Positions 26,411-37,270 are shown, counted from the stretch's first letter. The stretch: 48,773 nt of DNA from Candidatus Heimdallarchaeota archaeon (GCA_015523565.1 WAKA01000177.1:1-48773); one strand, 5' to 3'. Numbers and translations are program-made. Notes: generated from the sequence alone by a model not told the origin.

Positions 26411-27841
26411 ATGGATGTTCGATGGGTTGAAAACAGGAAAGTCATAGTCATCGATGATTCCCTTTACCAACGGGAATTACTTTTCAGTCAACTGACAAAG
26501 GATGGTTATGATGTTGTTGGTTTGGCTGAAAATGCAAAAGATGGGCTTCGAATGGTGGGAACCCAACGACCTAACATTGTCATACTTGATATTTCTCTAC
26601 CTGACATGCCTACAGACGAAATTATTCGGGGTCTCAGATCACTTTTGCCAAATGTCTTTATTATTGTCTCTGCTCCTTTGGGAATGGAGGAAAATATCCA
26701 TTATCTCATAAGGGTGGGTGCCAACGAGTTCTTACCGAAACCTATCGAAAAATCCCACTTGGATTATATTTTGGTGAAATATGAAATTACAAATTTCCCT
26801 GAAAATACAAATCTTGCATTTGTCATCAATTTTCTTCACCAGCTTTATTATACGCAACTTATTCAGTTTGCAGATGATGAATACGAAAAAATAATCAAGA
26901 GGGTTCTCATCAGGAATTTCAAAAACATGGTTCGAAAATATCCTGAACGATTTATTTTCTATGAAAATCCCTTGAAACTGGACGTGGTTCTTTCATATAA
27001 TAAGAAAATTCCTGTACAGCTTGAAAAGGTTATAATCAGGCAAATTGAAAATCTGTTCCAAAGAAATTTGAATGACTTGGAAAAGAAGATACCGTTGGAG
27101 ATACTTCAATCACTCCTTCAAGAAAGCTTTATGTCATATTATTCTCTTGCAAAACCATTCATTGATGCTTTTGATTATTCGCTTCCTGAATGGAAAAATT
27201 TCAAATTCAAGATTGTCAGACCATCCCCTCCGATGCAAACAGAAAGGCAAAAGTTGCAATATATCTCAAATACTGAATTTTCATGGCCTGACATCCCAAT
27301 CAGTCCAGAAATTGAAAGAATAAACGCATACCGCTTTGAAAATGAAAGAGGTCTTGCATCATTAAAGGAATTGAAATGGAAAAATGATGTCAATGCTTTT
27401 GTTGGTCTCGCAATGTTCGATGAAATTTTAGGTCCTGTAATGGCTCAAGTTACCCCCTCGGTTGTCCCCGAATTCATGGAAGATACAATGAAAATCATTC
27501 CCAGCCTTATGGATCGGCAAGGACTCAAGGATATGGAACCATTTTTGCACTCCGAAAGTGATTTTGGATCTCTAAATATCGTATTTTCTGTAAGATCTGA
27601 AAAGATGAGGGGAATGTCTCTCGATCTCATGCTTTCCATAATTGTCTCTCCAATTTCTGCAAATCATCTACTCAAACTAAGCCAAATGAGTGGAATTCTA
27701 AAAGCAACCGCCGCCCAAATCCTCTATCATCTTTCTGAAAGTGATGTTGCCGATCCTGTAAGTGCAATCAAATTGAAATCAGATATTCCAGACCTTCTCA
27801 ATGTATTTCTCCACGAAGTGAGAACATTTTTGGAATATTAG
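26411..27841 (+). CDS. Response-regulator receiver fused to a helical and a longin-like domain
   Basis: The 476-aa product starts with a CheY-like receiver (about 8-125). The acidic pair D15/D16, phospho-acceptor D60 in VILDISLPDM, S87 and K110 in LPKPIE are all present, so it should be phosphorylated by a histidine kinase. A helical middle domain (about 135-260) follows. A C-terminal alpha/beta domain (about 324-450) opens GLAMFDEILGPVMAQVTP and continues with a strand SLNIVFSV and an LSIIVSP strand, the pattern seen in the longin-like protein at 19914. The same three-part order recurs at 42908-44188. There is no DNA-binding output domain. No kinase gene is adjacent. Confidence 0.8.
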   Translation: MDVRWVENRKVIVIDDSLYQRELLFSQLTKDGYDVVGLAENAKDGLRMVGTQRPNIVILDISLPDMPTDEIIRGLRSLLPNVFIIVSAPLGMEENIHYLIRVGANEFLPKPIEKSHLDYILVKYEITNFPENTNLAFVINFLHQLYYTQLIQFADDEYEKIIKRVLIRNFKNMVRKYPERFIFYENPLKLDVVLSYNKKIPVQLEKVIIRQIENLFQRNLNDLEKKIPLEILQSLLQESFMSYYSLAKPFIDAFDYSLPEWKNFKFKIVRPSPPMQTERQKLQYISNTEFSWPDIPISPEIERINAYRFENERGLASLKELKWKNDVNAFVGLAMFDEILGPVMAQVTPSVVPEFMEDTMKIIPSLMDRQGLKDMEPFLHSESDFGSLNIVFSVRSEKMRGMSLDLMLSIIVSPISANHLLKLSQMSGILKATAAQILYHLSESDVADPVSAIKLKSDIPDLLNVFLHEVRTFLEY

Positions 27842-27898
27842 GCTGGCAATATCTTTATAAAATAAAAAACTACATTTGTATTATCCAGGTGGTTATGT

Positions 27899-28066
27899 AT
27901 GAAGTCAACAAAATTATCTCCATTGACATTTAGAATCACTCCAGAAATGGAAAGAAGAATTGAAAGGATGGTTGAAAAGAAGCTTTTCAAGAATAAGGCT
28001 GAACTTATCAGAGAAGCAGTGGAAAATTTTCTTCTTAATGAAAAATTAATTATGGACAAAAAGTGA
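27899..28066 (+). CDS. Small ribbon-helix-helix (CopG-like) protein
   Basis: A 55-aa product, short enough to be overlooked. LSPLTFRITPEMERRIERMV gives the N-terminal beta ribbon and first helix, and NKAELIREAVENFLL is the second helix, the normal ribbon-helix-helix pattern for dimeric DNA-binding repressors. An AGGTGG Shine-Dalgarno site lies 5-6 nt upstream, and TTTATAAAATA at about 27853-27863 may be the TATA box. No toxin gene follows it: the next gene is convergent and ends 2 bp away. Target unknown. Confidence 0.78.
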   Translation: MKSTKLSPLTFRITPEMERRIERMVEKKLFKNKAELIREAVENFLLNEKLIMDKK

Positions 28067-28067
28067 A

Positions 28068-28298
28068 TCAAGAATCTTTTGAAAAATCATTTTTATAACC
28101 CAAAATTGTAATCATGGCTTCATATTGCTGATTTGAGAGCTGAAGTTCATTTGCATTATGCCTTCTCAAAAGATCCGCGGCTATCACCTTAATCCTTGGA
28201 AGGTCTTCCTTGTAGATATTCTCATCCTTTTGCAGGCTCTTAGCTACAAGCATCAAGGCATCAAGAATCCGAACCTTTGGAATAAATTCCTTATCCAT
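28068..28298 (-). CDS. Small helical protein of unknown function
   Basis: The 76-aa product is all helical (RILDALMLVAKSLQKDE, IKVIAADLLRRHNANE, QQYEAMITILGY), near-neutral and cytosolic. Its stop lies 2 bp from the convergent ribbon-helix-helix gene. I recognise no family. The regular amphipathic helices favour a real gene over a chance frame. Confidence 0.5.
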   Translation of the reverse strand: MDKEFIPKVRILDALMLVAKSLQKDENIYKEDLPRIKVIAADLLRRHNANELQLSNQQYEAMITILGYKNDFSKDS

Positions 28299-28506
28299 CC
28301 TAACATAACCACCAATGAAAAAAGAAAATTAACGAGTTGTTAAACCTTTCCCAGAATTACTGACTTGGCATTACATTTAAACTCATGTCCAATGAATTGA
28401 AAACAAAAACATCCAATTTATTTTTTCCATACATGTTACAGATTCCATGTTTTCATTGCATGTCTCCCATCCTTAACTTAATTAATTTCAATAATATTTT
28501 ACCTCT

Positions 28507-29097
28507 GTGAATGAAACTGACTTTCTAATACAAAGTTGGGAAGAAACATATTCTTCCGCCCTCTCTGTATTTCTTCAAGTTTGGGAAGACGGGTTTGTGC
28601 CAGATGTTATCCTTGGAGTGGCAAGAGGTGGTTGGGTGCCCGCCCGCCTTATTGCAGACTTTTTTAGAACGAAACAGACGGCAAACATCAAGATCGATTT
28701 CTATGGAGATATCAATGAGAGAAAGGAAGAGCCAGAAATCACTCAATCCGCACCAAATCTTTCTGGAAAAAAAGTCCTTATTGTTGACGATGTGGCGGAC
28801 AGTGGAAAAAGCCTCAAAAAGGTGATGGAACAGCTGGATCAAATGGACAACTGTGTCTATAAAACCCTCACAATTCATTACAAACCCCATTCCATTGTCA
28901 AACCTGACTATTATCTTGTTGAGACAGACAAATGGGTTGTCTATGGCTGGGAAAAATTCGAATTTATGGAGCAGTTTGCACAAATGATGAAATCCAAAGG
29001 CTTAGAGCAAAAAGAAATAGAGAAAAAACTAATGAAGCTTGGCTTTCATCCTGGGGAGATTGGGATCTTTTTCAACAACCTACAGAAACAACACTAA
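28507..29097 (+). CDS. Phosphoribosyltransferase (hypoxanthine/xanthine-type)
   Basis: The 196-aa product has the type I PRTase fold: GVARGGWVPARLIADFF (37-53) is the PPi/PRPP loop region of xanthine/hypoxanthine PRTases, and VLIVDDVADSGKS (90-102) is the PRPP-binding motif with the D94/D95 pair. The C-terminal WVVYGWEKFEFM resembles the purine-specific hood of that family, so purine salvage is likely. About 40 extra helical residues at the end (KGLEQKEIEKKLMKLGF) look UBA/helical and are unusual. The start is GTG; the AT-rich CAATAATATTTTA just upstream may be the TATA box. Confidence 0.85.
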   Translation: MNETDFLIQSWEETYSSALSVFLQVWEDGFVPDVILGVARGGWVPARLIADFFRTKQTANIKIDFYGDINERKEEPEITQSAPNLSGKKVLIVDDVADSGKSLKKVMEQLDQMDNCVYKTLTIHYKPHSIVKPDYYLVETDKWVVYGWEKFEFMEQFAQMMKSKGLEQKEIEKKLMKLGFHPGEIGIFFNNLQKQH

Positions 29098-29111
29098 AAT
29101 TAATTGATGGT

Positions 29112-29144
29112 TTTTCGGGAAATTGTTAAGGTTTTTCCCGAAAA
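29112..29144 (+). repeat. 11-bp inverted repeat after the phosphoribosyltransferase gene
   Basis: TTTTCGGGAAA (29112-29122) and TTTCCCGAAAA (29134-29144) are exact reverse complements separated by 11 nt. The element starts 15 bp after the stop codon. No T-run follows, so a simple terminator is not obvious; an RNA hairpin or protein site is possible. Confidence 0.75.
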
Positions 29145-29188
29145 GTAAACACCTATCCTGAACAATTTCCTGTAATTTTCCTATTATT

Positions 29189-29198
29189 TTTTATATAT
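29189..29198 (+). promoter_or_regulatory. TATA box of glutamate dehydrogenase
   Basis: TTTTATATAT is a strong TATA match in the gap before gdhA. It predicts transcription start near 29220, leaving a leader of about 40-50 nt. Confidence 0.55.
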
Positions 29199-29220
29199 GT
29201 TTGGATGTCATTGAATCGAT

Positions 29221-30608
<1,388 letters not shown>

Positions 30609-30610
30609 TC

Positions 30611-31420
30611 CTAATTATCCTTTAACTTTTCCAATATCTTGTTAAGTTTTTCATCATAACTTTTCTCGGTATCTGATTGATACAGGCTTTTTAGTTTTTC
30701 AAACTCCCCAATTTCTTTCTGAAGCAAAACTCGTTCCTCCACTTCTGCTATTGTTTTTCTTAATTCAATCTTATTGCTTGCATGGATTGTAAATCCAATA
30801 AGGGAACCCCAAGTCTCTTCAAGCTGGAAATTCGGTTCTATTTGAAGAAATTGCCTCAGACTATGGGATGCCAAATCTTGATAGCCCAATTCATATTGGC
30901 ATTTGAAAAGGAAAAACCAATATTCTGCCTTGTTGTCCTGTTTCAAAAGTTCTTGAATGGATTCAATTGCTTCTTCATACCTTTGTTCCTTGTAAAGGAG
31001 CTCTGTCAGAAGCAAATCAATAAGAATGGATTTTGCACGATTCTTGCCCTTTTCCAATAATTCTATGGCCTCTTGCAGTTTGTTTCTCTTCTGCAAAATT
31101 AATGCGTAAAAATAATACGGTTCCCAATTCGATAATGCTGACCCTCCTGACTCAAAATATTCCTTCAACCATTTTTCTGCCTTTTGCAATTCCCCTGCCT
31201 GATAAGAGATCATACCCAATTTTAACAAAATATTAAGGTCCATACTGTCCAGTTTATGTGCCTCAAGATAACAGGCATACGCATTTCCATAATCTCTTTT
31301 CAAATAATGGAGTGCTCCACAAAGCACCCATGCCCTTTCATCCTCTGGATTTTCCCCCAATTCTTCAATCAACCCATTGATTAATTCCCCTATGCTATCC
31401 ACGGGATGATCAAAATTCAT
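30611..31420 (-). CDS. TPR protein
   Basis: The 269-aa product is a chain of TPR helix pairs. Recognisable units include WVLCGALHYLKRDYGNAYACY, LLKLGMISYQAGELQKAEKWL, YALILQKRNKLQEAIELL and LTELLYKEQRYEEAIESI, each with the small/aromatic positions of the TPR consensus. A short coiled C-terminal part follows. No signal peptide. It is convergent with gdhA and divergent from the prenyl synthase. A scaffolding role is the family norm; no partner can be named. Confidence 0.85.
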   Translation of the reverse strand: MNFDHPVDSIGELINGLIEELGENPEDERAWVLCGALHYLKRDYGNAYACYLEAHKLDSMDLNILLKLGMISYQAGELQKAEKWLKEYFESGGSALSNWEPYYFYALILQKRNKLQEAIELLEKGKNRAKSILIDLLLTELLYKEQRYEEAIESIQELLKQDNKAEYWFFLFKCQYELGYQDLASHSLRQFLQIEPNFQLEETWGSLIGFTIHASNKIELRKTIAEVEERVLLQKEIGEFEKLKSLYQSDTEKSYDEKLNKILEKLKDN

Positions 31421-31560
31421 TAACTATTGTTTGTTTTCCTAGTTAATAACTATGCTTTTGTTTAGTGAGCAAATTAAATCCCAGTTTCAAATTATTAACA
31501 ATCAGAATGGTGGTGGCTGAACCGCTAGATTGTTAAAAAACTTCTATCGCTTTCAATCTA

Positions 31561-32568
31561 ATGGTAGATTTAACCGAGGAAATTAAAGTCCGATCTAAAA
31601 AGGCATTGGATTTCCTCTTTACAATGTCTGAGAAATACATAATGCCTGAAGACCCCTTGAGAAAGGCTGCTTTGCATTATCCCAAAAGTGGCGGGAAGGG
31701 ATTTAGGCCCGCAATGCTGATGTTGACTTGTGGCGCTGTCGGAGGAAATGAGGAAGAGGCTGTTCCTGCCGCAGCGGCCATAGAGGCACTTCATGTTTCC
31801 AGTCTGATACATGATGACTATATGGACAACGACGATACAAGACGTGGTGCAGAGGCTGTATGGAAAAAATGGGATCCTACAATAGCAATTCTTGCAGGAG
31901 ATGTGCTGGTTGGACTGGCTTTCCGACTTATCTCAAAATTGCAAAACATCGGAAACGAACTAAAAACTGAAATCCTTTCTGGATTGGCTCTAAAATACAC
32001 TGAACTATGCCACGGACAGATGTTGGACATTGAGTTCACCAAAAAACCAATTGAAGATGTCTCACTTGAAGAGATCAAACAGATGCAATATCTCAAGACA
32101 GGGGTTCTTTTTGAGTTTTGTTGCGTTTCTGGCGCTCAAATCGGATTAAAAAATAAAAACCATGAATGGATCGACGCCATCCGCTCTTATGCAAAAAAAG
32201 CAGGTACTGCATTTCAAATACAGGACGACATTCTTGGGTTGACCGAAGACAGCTCTAAAACTGGAAAGCCCCAATTTTCAGATATCAGGGAAGGGAAAAG
32301 AACAATTATTGCAGTCCACTCATTTGTCCATGCATCTGAAGAGGACAAGGCGTTTCTTCAGCAATATTTTGGGAACCATAATGCAGATGCAGAAAAACTC
32401 CAAAAAGTCTATGATATTTTTGAAAAGACAGGATCTATAGAGTTTGCCAAATCTTTGGCGCTAAGTCTGGCAAAAGAAGCTCTTGAAGCCTTGAACTCTC
32501 TGCCTGACAGCACAAACAAGGAAATCCTTCAGGAATTCGCATTGTACATGATCAATAGGTCATTTTGA
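31561..32568 (+). CDS. Polyprenyl synthase, probably geranylgeranyl/farnesylgeranyl diphosphate synthase
   Basis: A 335-aa trans-prenyltransferase making the isoprenoid chain used for archaeal ether lipids. GGKGFRPAML (44-53) binds isopentenyl diphosphate. The first Asp-rich motif DDYMD is at 85-89, followed by NDDTRRG. The second motif is DDILG (about 222-226), with GKPQFSDIREGKRT after it. Residues before the first motif (ALHVSSLIH) set chain length but I cannot call the product with certainty. Upstream TPR gene is divergent; a lipid phosphatase-like gene follows 95 bp later. Confidence 0.9.
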   Translation: MVDLTEEIKVRSKKALDFLFTMSEKYIMPEDPLRKAALHYPKSGGKGFRPAMLMLTCGAVGGNEEEAVPAAAAIEALHVSSLIHDDYMDNDDTRRGAEAVWKKWDPTIAILAGDVLVGLAFRLISKLQNIGNELKTEILSGLALKYTELCHGQMLDIEFTKKPIEDVSLEEIKQMQYLKTGVLFEFCCVSGAQIGLKNKNHEWIDAIRSYAKKAGTAFQIQDDILGLTEDSSKTGKPQFSDIREGKRTIIAVHSFVHASEEDKAFLQQYFGNHNADAEKLQKVYDIFEKTGSIEFAKSLALSLAKEALEALNSLPDSTNKEILQEFALYMINRSF

Positions 32569-32632
32569 CATCTCTTGAAATTCTTCAATTGAATTCAGTT
32601 ATTTTTATTAGGTTTTTAAGTTTACTGTGAAA

Positions 32633-32642
32633 AATTTATAAG
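32633..32642 (+). promoter_or_regulatory. TATA box of the PAP2-family gene
   Basis: AATTTATAAG is centred 26 bp before the ATG at 32664, and there is no Shine-Dalgarno site. This predicts a leaderless mRNA. Confidence 0.5.
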
Positions 32643-32663
32643 CAAATAACATTTTTTTCACAT

Positions 32664-33656
32664 ATGCAGAATATTAATGCAACCAAAAAGGTTGGAAAAA
32701 CCATTGTCCATTATGAGGAAATTCCTGAAAGGGTATTGTGGTTTTACCATAGGGGCTACTTAAACTCTTCACAGTCTGCTAAGGTTGTGGTTGCAAATAT
32801 CTCCATTTTGTCTTTGGTTGCATTGGTATTAGGGTATTTTCAACCTAATTCTGGGTTTAACTACTCAAAACCCCTGCTTTACCTTTCTTTCCTGTTGATA
32901 CTTCCAATAGGCATGAGGTATTTCAGGGTTGAACTGTATCGTTTTTATCCATTGATACTGTTTACACTTATTTATGACATTTTGTCTATTTTGCAATTTT
33001 ACTTTGTAATCCATCCTTCATACCGTCCCCTCTATTATTTCGACAAATACTTGTTTGGATGGATTTTTGGAGGTGTTCCTCCCTCTTTTTATTTCTTTGA
33101 AAACCATAACCCTTGGTTTGACATTTTCTTTAGTATAATTTATTTTTCCCAAGTTGTAATTCCTCCTATTTTGTTTTTTTATTACCGATTGACTGACCCT
33201 GAGGAAATTCCTGTACTTGTTTGGGGAATGGGGTTCTTGGGTGTCGCCGCCGCATCCATTTTCTTGTTGTTTCCCACGGCTGCACCTTGGTACATTTACA
33301 ATTTTGGTTTCGATCCCACAAAAGTCAACAGCCTGACTCCTGACATAGCTACAGCAGGACTATGGAATGCAGATCAGGCATTGGGTACTGATTTCTTTGT
33401 CTCATTTTTCTGGTCAAATACACAAGCGAAATTTGCCGCTTTCCCAAGTTTGCATGTTGGTGTCGTTGCCTTATTTTATTTCTTTGTGAAAAAGAAAAAC
33501 CTTGCATTTCAAACCTCTCTTAAATATTACTTGATTTTGATGTTCTTTACAGTAGTTTACCTCAACCACCATTGGGTTGCTGATGCATTGGCAGGATTTA
33601 CCCTTGCTTATTTGGCAGTTCAGTTGTCTTCTCATCTTTACAAGGAAAAAATCTAA
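32664..33656 (+). CDS. PAP2-superfamily membrane enzyme, inositolphosphorylceramide-synthase-like
   Basis: The 330-aa product has about six membrane helices and the PAP2 phosphatase/transferase signatures: FPTAAPWYIYN before the active site, AAFPSLHVGVV with the catalytic serine-histidine motif, and HHWVADALAGF with the second catalytic His. This arrangement matches the PAP2_3/AUR1-like branch, whose members transfer or remove lipid phosphate head groups. The order after a prenyl synthase suggests a lipid role, for example on polyprenyl phosphate or an ether-lipid head group. The substrate cannot be read from sequence. Confidence 0.82.
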   Translation: MQNINATKKVGKTIVHYEEIPERVLWFYHRGYLNSSQSAKVVVANISILSLVALVLGYFQPNSGFNYSKPLLYLSFLLILPIGMRYFRVELYRFYPLILFTLIYDILSILQFYFVIHPSYRPLYYFDKYLFGWIFGGVPPSFYFFENHNPWFDIFFSIIYFSQVVIPPILFFYYRLTDPEEIPVLVWGMGFLGVAAASIFLLFPTAAPWYIYNFGFDPTKVNSLTPDIATAGLWNADQALGTDFFVSFFWSNTQAKFAAFPSLHVGVVALFYFFVKKKNLAFQTSLKYYLILMFFTVVYLNHHWVADALAGFTLAYLAVQLSSHLYKEKI

Positions 33657-33786
33657 AATTAGTTCTAAATTTGGAAAAATACCAATATCATCCCCAATTT
33701 CTTGGAAAATTGCTTGAAATGGAACAAACAGCTTTAAAACAATATGGGATTTCATAATTTGGAAATTTTATTTCAATGGTGATTTC

Positions 33787-35577
33787 ATGAAAAATGAAAT
33801 AAGTTTTAGAATAAGTGGTCAAAACGGAGACGGAATTTTCTCTTCTGGAGAGGTTTTTTCCAAAATCTGTAGTAGGTCTGGTCTTCATGTCCATGGATAT
33901 CGGTCTTATCAATCTGTTATCCGTGGAGGTCACGTTAATTATAGCGTCCGTGCCGCTAATTGGGACGTCGCTGCACCTGCAAATTACATCGATGTCTTGA
34001 TTGCCTTGAGACCAGACAGCTTCATTGTTGATGCACCACACATGTCTGACGATGGAATCATCCTTTATGATTCCAAAGGATTTCGTATCAAACCTGAAAA
34101 TGTTAAAGTAAAGGAAGGAGTAAGAGTTGTGGACATGCCTGCTGTTGAGTTGGCCGCACAGTTCTCCAATCTCAAAATTGTTGCTAATACTGTCTTCTTG
34201 GGTGCTGTTGTTGCAATTTTCAACCTTGACATGAGCGTATTCGAAAAGATGTTAGCCGACAATTTTGCCTCAAAAGGGGAAGAAGTTGTCCGTGTCAACG
34301 TAGAATCTGCAAGAGCAGGATACAATTGGGCTAAGGAAAATCTGGAACCTTTGCAACTTGATATTACAATCGATCCAAATGCAGAACCGAAAATGTTTAT
34401 CGGAGGAAATGAGGCTCTTGCTCTTGGAATGCTAATTGGTGGTCTGCAATTTTATGCTTGGTATCCAATGACACCTGCAAGCCCTGTAGGTCATTTCATC
34501 GCAAAATACGGGGAATTGGCGGGTGTTGTCTGTAAACAAATGGAAGATGAAATCAATGTCTCAAATAGTGTTGTAGGTGCAGCAGTGGCTGGAGCTAGAG
34601 CCGCTTGTGCAACCTCTGGAGGCGGTTTCGCTCTTATGACTGAGGCTATTGGCTATGCATCCATGGTTGAGGCTCCTGTAGTTTACATTGAAGTGGCAAG
34701 AGGTGGTCCATCAACTGGTCTGCCAACTAAACAGGAACAAGGTGATTTGAGACAATTATTGGGTGCTTCTCAAGGTGACTATCCACGTGCAATTATTGCC
34801 CAGACAAGTGTGGAAGATGGCATCATCCTTGGTCAAGAGGCTTTGAACATAGCTGAGAAATATCAAATGCCTGTAATCATTGCTTCTGACTTGTATATGG
34901 GTGAACATTTTGAGACAATTCCTGAGCCTGATCCTGAGGCAATTCCCATTGAACGAGGAAAATTGATCCTTGATGAGGTGCCAGAGGAGATGAGACCATA
35001 TAAGAGATACCTTGTTACTGAGGATGGCATTTCTCCAAGGACAATTCCTGGCGTAAAATATGGACAATATGATGCAGGTTCTGACGAACATGATGAATTC
35101 GGAAAATTGATCTCTGATGTAAGGGCTGGATACCCTGAATCCATCAAAATCAGAATAGAACAGATGAACAAAAGAATGAGGAAAATGGAAACTCTTCTAA
35201 AGGAATTACCTGCTCCAACAGCAGAAGGTCATCCTCCTGAGGATGCAGATGTCTTGCTCGTGACTTGGGGCAGTCTTCTTGACATTACAAGAGAAGCAAG
35301 AAGAGAACTTGAAACACAACATGGAAAAAGAACTGCCCATTTGAACATCAGGTATATTGAACCATTCCATTCAAAAGAAGTAAAAGAAATTCTTGAATCT
35401 TACCAAAAAGCAGGGGCAAAGATCATACTTGTCGAAAACAATTATACTGGACAAATGGGTCAACACATCAGAATGAAAACTGGCTTTGAAATCAAAGACA
35501 AGTATCTGCGGTATGACGGTGAAACAATTCTCCCAAGAGAAATCACTTCTGCCGTGCTTGAAATCTTGAACAGGTGA
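33787..35577 (+). CDS. korA: 2-oxoacid:ferredoxin oxidoreductase, fused gamma-alpha subunit
   Basis: The 596-aa chain has an N-terminal gamma domain (about 1-190, beginning SFRISGQNGDGIFSSG) and an alpha domain with the YPMTPASPVGHFI motif (near 223), the counterpart of the YPITPSS motif of Sulfolobus enzymes. It oxidises a 2-oxoacid with CoA, reducing ferredoxin; 2-oxoglutarate or a broad substrate range are the options. A GGTGAT Shine-Dalgarno site precedes the ATG. The stop lies 5 bp before the preferred start of the beta-subunit gene. Confidence 0.93.
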   Translation: MKNEISFRISGQNGDGIFSSGEVFSKICSRSGLHVHGYRSYQSVIRGGHVNYSVRAANWDVAAPANYIDVLIALRPDSFIVDAPHMSDDGIILYDSKGFRIKPENVKVKEGVRVVDMPAVELAAQFSNLKIVANTVFLGAVVAIFNLDMSVFEKMLADNFASKGEEVVRVNVESARAGYNWAKENLEPLQLDITIDPNAEPKMFIGGNEALALGMLIGGLQFYAWYPMTPASPVGHFIAKYGELAGVVCKQMEDEINVSNSVVGAAVAGARAACATSGGGFALMTEAIGYASMVEAPVVYIEVARGGPSTGLPTKQEQGDLRQLLGASQGDYPRAIIAQTSVEDGIILGQEALNIAEKYQMPVIIASDLYMGEHFETIPEPDPEAIPIERGKLILDEVPEEMRPYKRYLVTEDGISPRTIPGVKYGQYDAGSDEHDEFGKLISDVRAGYPESIKIRIEQMNKRMRKMETLLKELPAPTAEGHPPEDADVLLVTWGSLLDITREARRELETQHGKRTAHLNIRYIEPFHSKEVKEILESYQKAGAKIILVENNYTGQMGQHIRMKTGFEIKDKYLRYDGETILPREITSAVLEILNR

Positions 35578-35582
35578 TTATC

Positions 35583-36482
35583 ATGGTCGCAACACAACAA
35601 AACGTACAATTATTCACTCAAAAAGACTGGAAAACGGATGTCGCTAAACCAACTTGGTGCCCTGGTTGCGGAGACTATGGAGTACTCTCAGCAACAAGAA
35701 AGGCATTGGTTGAATTGCAAATTGATCCAACAGATACATTGGTTATTTCTGGTATTGGATGCTCCTCCAATTTCCCCCACTTTATCGGTGGCTATGGCAT
35801 ACATTCTGTGCATGGTCGAGCTGCGCCAAATGCTGTTGGTGCAAAACTTTCAAATCCTGACTTGACAGTCATTGTGGCTGGTGGAGATGGCGACGGACTT
35901 GGCATAGGATTGGGTGGTTTTGTCCATGCCGCAAGGAGAAACCTTGATATCACTTATGTAATTATGGACAACCAAATTTATGGTCTTACAACTGGACAAA
36001 CCTCACCCACCTCATTGCTCGGTGCAAAAACAAAGAGTACCCCTTATGGAAATATTGAAAGACCAATCAACCCAATTTCCATGGCTTTGGCCGCAGAGGC
36101 AACTTTTGTAGCAAGAACATTTTCTGGTGACGCCAAACATTTTGCAGAAGTTATGAAAAGGGCAATCGCCCACAAGGGATTTGCCATTGTGGACGCCTTA
36201 AGCCCTTGTGTCACTTTCAACAAGTTCAACACCTATGATTATTTCAGGGAAAGGGTCTACAAACTTGAAGAAACTGACCATGACACTTCGGATCTTATGG
36301 CCGCCTTCAAAAAGGCATATGAATGGGAATTTGAAGACAAGGTACCCATTGGTGTCTTCTATGAAGTCCAAAGACCAACCTATGAAGAACAAGAGCTTGC
36401 CTATAAAGAGTTCGGCAACCCTGTCAAAAGAGGTCCTCAAAGACCACCCAACCTCAAAAAAATAATCAAGGACTTTTATTGA
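35583..36482 (+). CDS. korB: 2-oxoacid:ferredoxin oxidoreductase beta subunit
   Basis: A 299-aa thiamine-diphosphate subunit. CPGCGDYG near the N-terminus, GIGCSS and SPCVTF supply the four Cys for one [4Fe-4S] cluster, as in the two-subunit archaeal enzymes. GGDGDGLGIG with the downstream NQIYGLTTGQ is the thiamine-diphosphate motif. The frame opens at GTG 35574, but AGGTGAT lies just before the ATG at 35583, which I prefer. The last 17 bp overlap the convergent metal-receptor-like gene. Confidence 0.95.
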   Translation: MVATQQNVQLFTQKDWKTDVAKPTWCPGCGDYGVLSATRKALVELQIDPTDTLVISGIGCSSNFPHFIGGYGIHSVHGRAAPNAVGAKLSNPDLTVIVAGGDGDGLGIGLGGFVHAARRNLDITYVIMDNQIYGLTTGQTSPTSLLGAKTKSTPYGNIERPINPISMALAAEATFVARTFSGDAKHFAEVMKRAIAHKGFAIVDALSPCVTFNKFNTYDYFRERVYKLEETDHDTSDLMAAFKKAYEWEFEDKVPIGVFYEVQRPTYEEQELAYKEFGNPVKRGPQRPPNLKKIIKDFY

Positions 36483-37266
36483 TCTGACTTCTTAAATTAA
36501 TTAATTCCTTTAATCCTTTAATTGATCTAACACCATACCAACTTAACAAACTCCCATCAATAAAAAATACAGGGACATTTTCCAGTTTCATATTAATTCG
36601 TTTCAGATCTTCTATATCTGGTTGTTTGAATTCATACGGCTCTGAAGGCATTATCAAGACATCAATATCCATTTGCTGAATGCTTTCCTCATCTACTATA
36701 GGATATCTTTCTTCTCTGTTTTCCATGACATTCTCAAACCCTGCCTGTTGAAGCATGTCATGAATGTACGTATCCTTGTTGACACTCATCCATGGGTTTT
36801 TCCAGATCGGGCAAAATACTCTAAATGTTTCTTCAAAAGTATGTTTGTTTGACAGTTCCTTGCCTTCAGCAATCACATTTTTAATCTTGGTTTCTTTCTC
36901 AACCCCAAACAGTTTGGATAAATCCTCAAGAAGCCTTACACTTTCTGAGAAAGATTTCGGAAATGTCACAAAAACATCACAGAATTCTTCTATTTTTTCA
37001 ATTCTTTCCTTGGGGTTTTCCTCCATATTTGCAATTACTAGGTCAGGTGAAAGATCCTTGATTTTTTTGACATTCGGTGATTTTGTTCCCCCTACCTTTG
37101 GCTTTTGCTTTGCTTCTTCTGGTGCAATACAATATCTCGTAACGCCAACAATCTTATTCCCCAACCCCATAAAAAACAATGTTTCTGTCAATGATGGAAC
37201 AAGCGAGACTATTTTATCTCCAGTAAAAGGCGAAAATACCTTTCCCCTTGCATCTGTTACTTTCAC
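36466..37266 (-). CDS. Helical-backbone metal-receptor-like protein without signal peptide
   Basis: The 266-aa product has the class III periplasmic-binding fold of BtuF/FhuD: DKIVSLVPSLTETLFFMGLGNKIVGVTRYC at the start of the first lobe, KIKDLSPDLVIA, a long backbone helix (about 105-135), and a second lobe ending WYGVRS-like. There is no signal peptide, Cys lipobox or membrane anchor, so it is predicted cytosolic, and no ABC permease or ATPase is adjacent. Start is GTG 37266 with the strong site GGAGTGATT (37271-37279 on the minus strand). It follows the 125-aa gene by 6 bp and overlaps korB by 17 bp. Ligand unknown. Confidence 0.78.
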   Translation of the reverse strand: MKVTDARGKVFSPFTGDKIVSLVPSLTETLFFMGLGNKIVGVTRYCIAPEEAKQKPKVGGTKSPNVKKIKDLSPDLVIANMEENPKERIEKIEEFCDVFVTFPKSFSESVRLLEDLSKLFGVEKETKIKNVIAEGKELSNKHTFEETFRVFCPIWKNPWMSVNKDTYIHDMLQQAGFENVMENREERYPIVDEESIQQMDIDVLIMPSEPYEFKQPDIEDLKRINMKLENVPVFFIDGSLLSWYGVRSIKGLKELINLRSQINKSP

Positions 37267-37270
37267 AATG

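Noticed and set aside
27899-28298. The ribbon-helix-helix gene and the 76-aa gene as a toxin-antitoxin pair
   Set aside because: They are convergent, not an operon, and the 76-aa protein has no toxin features.
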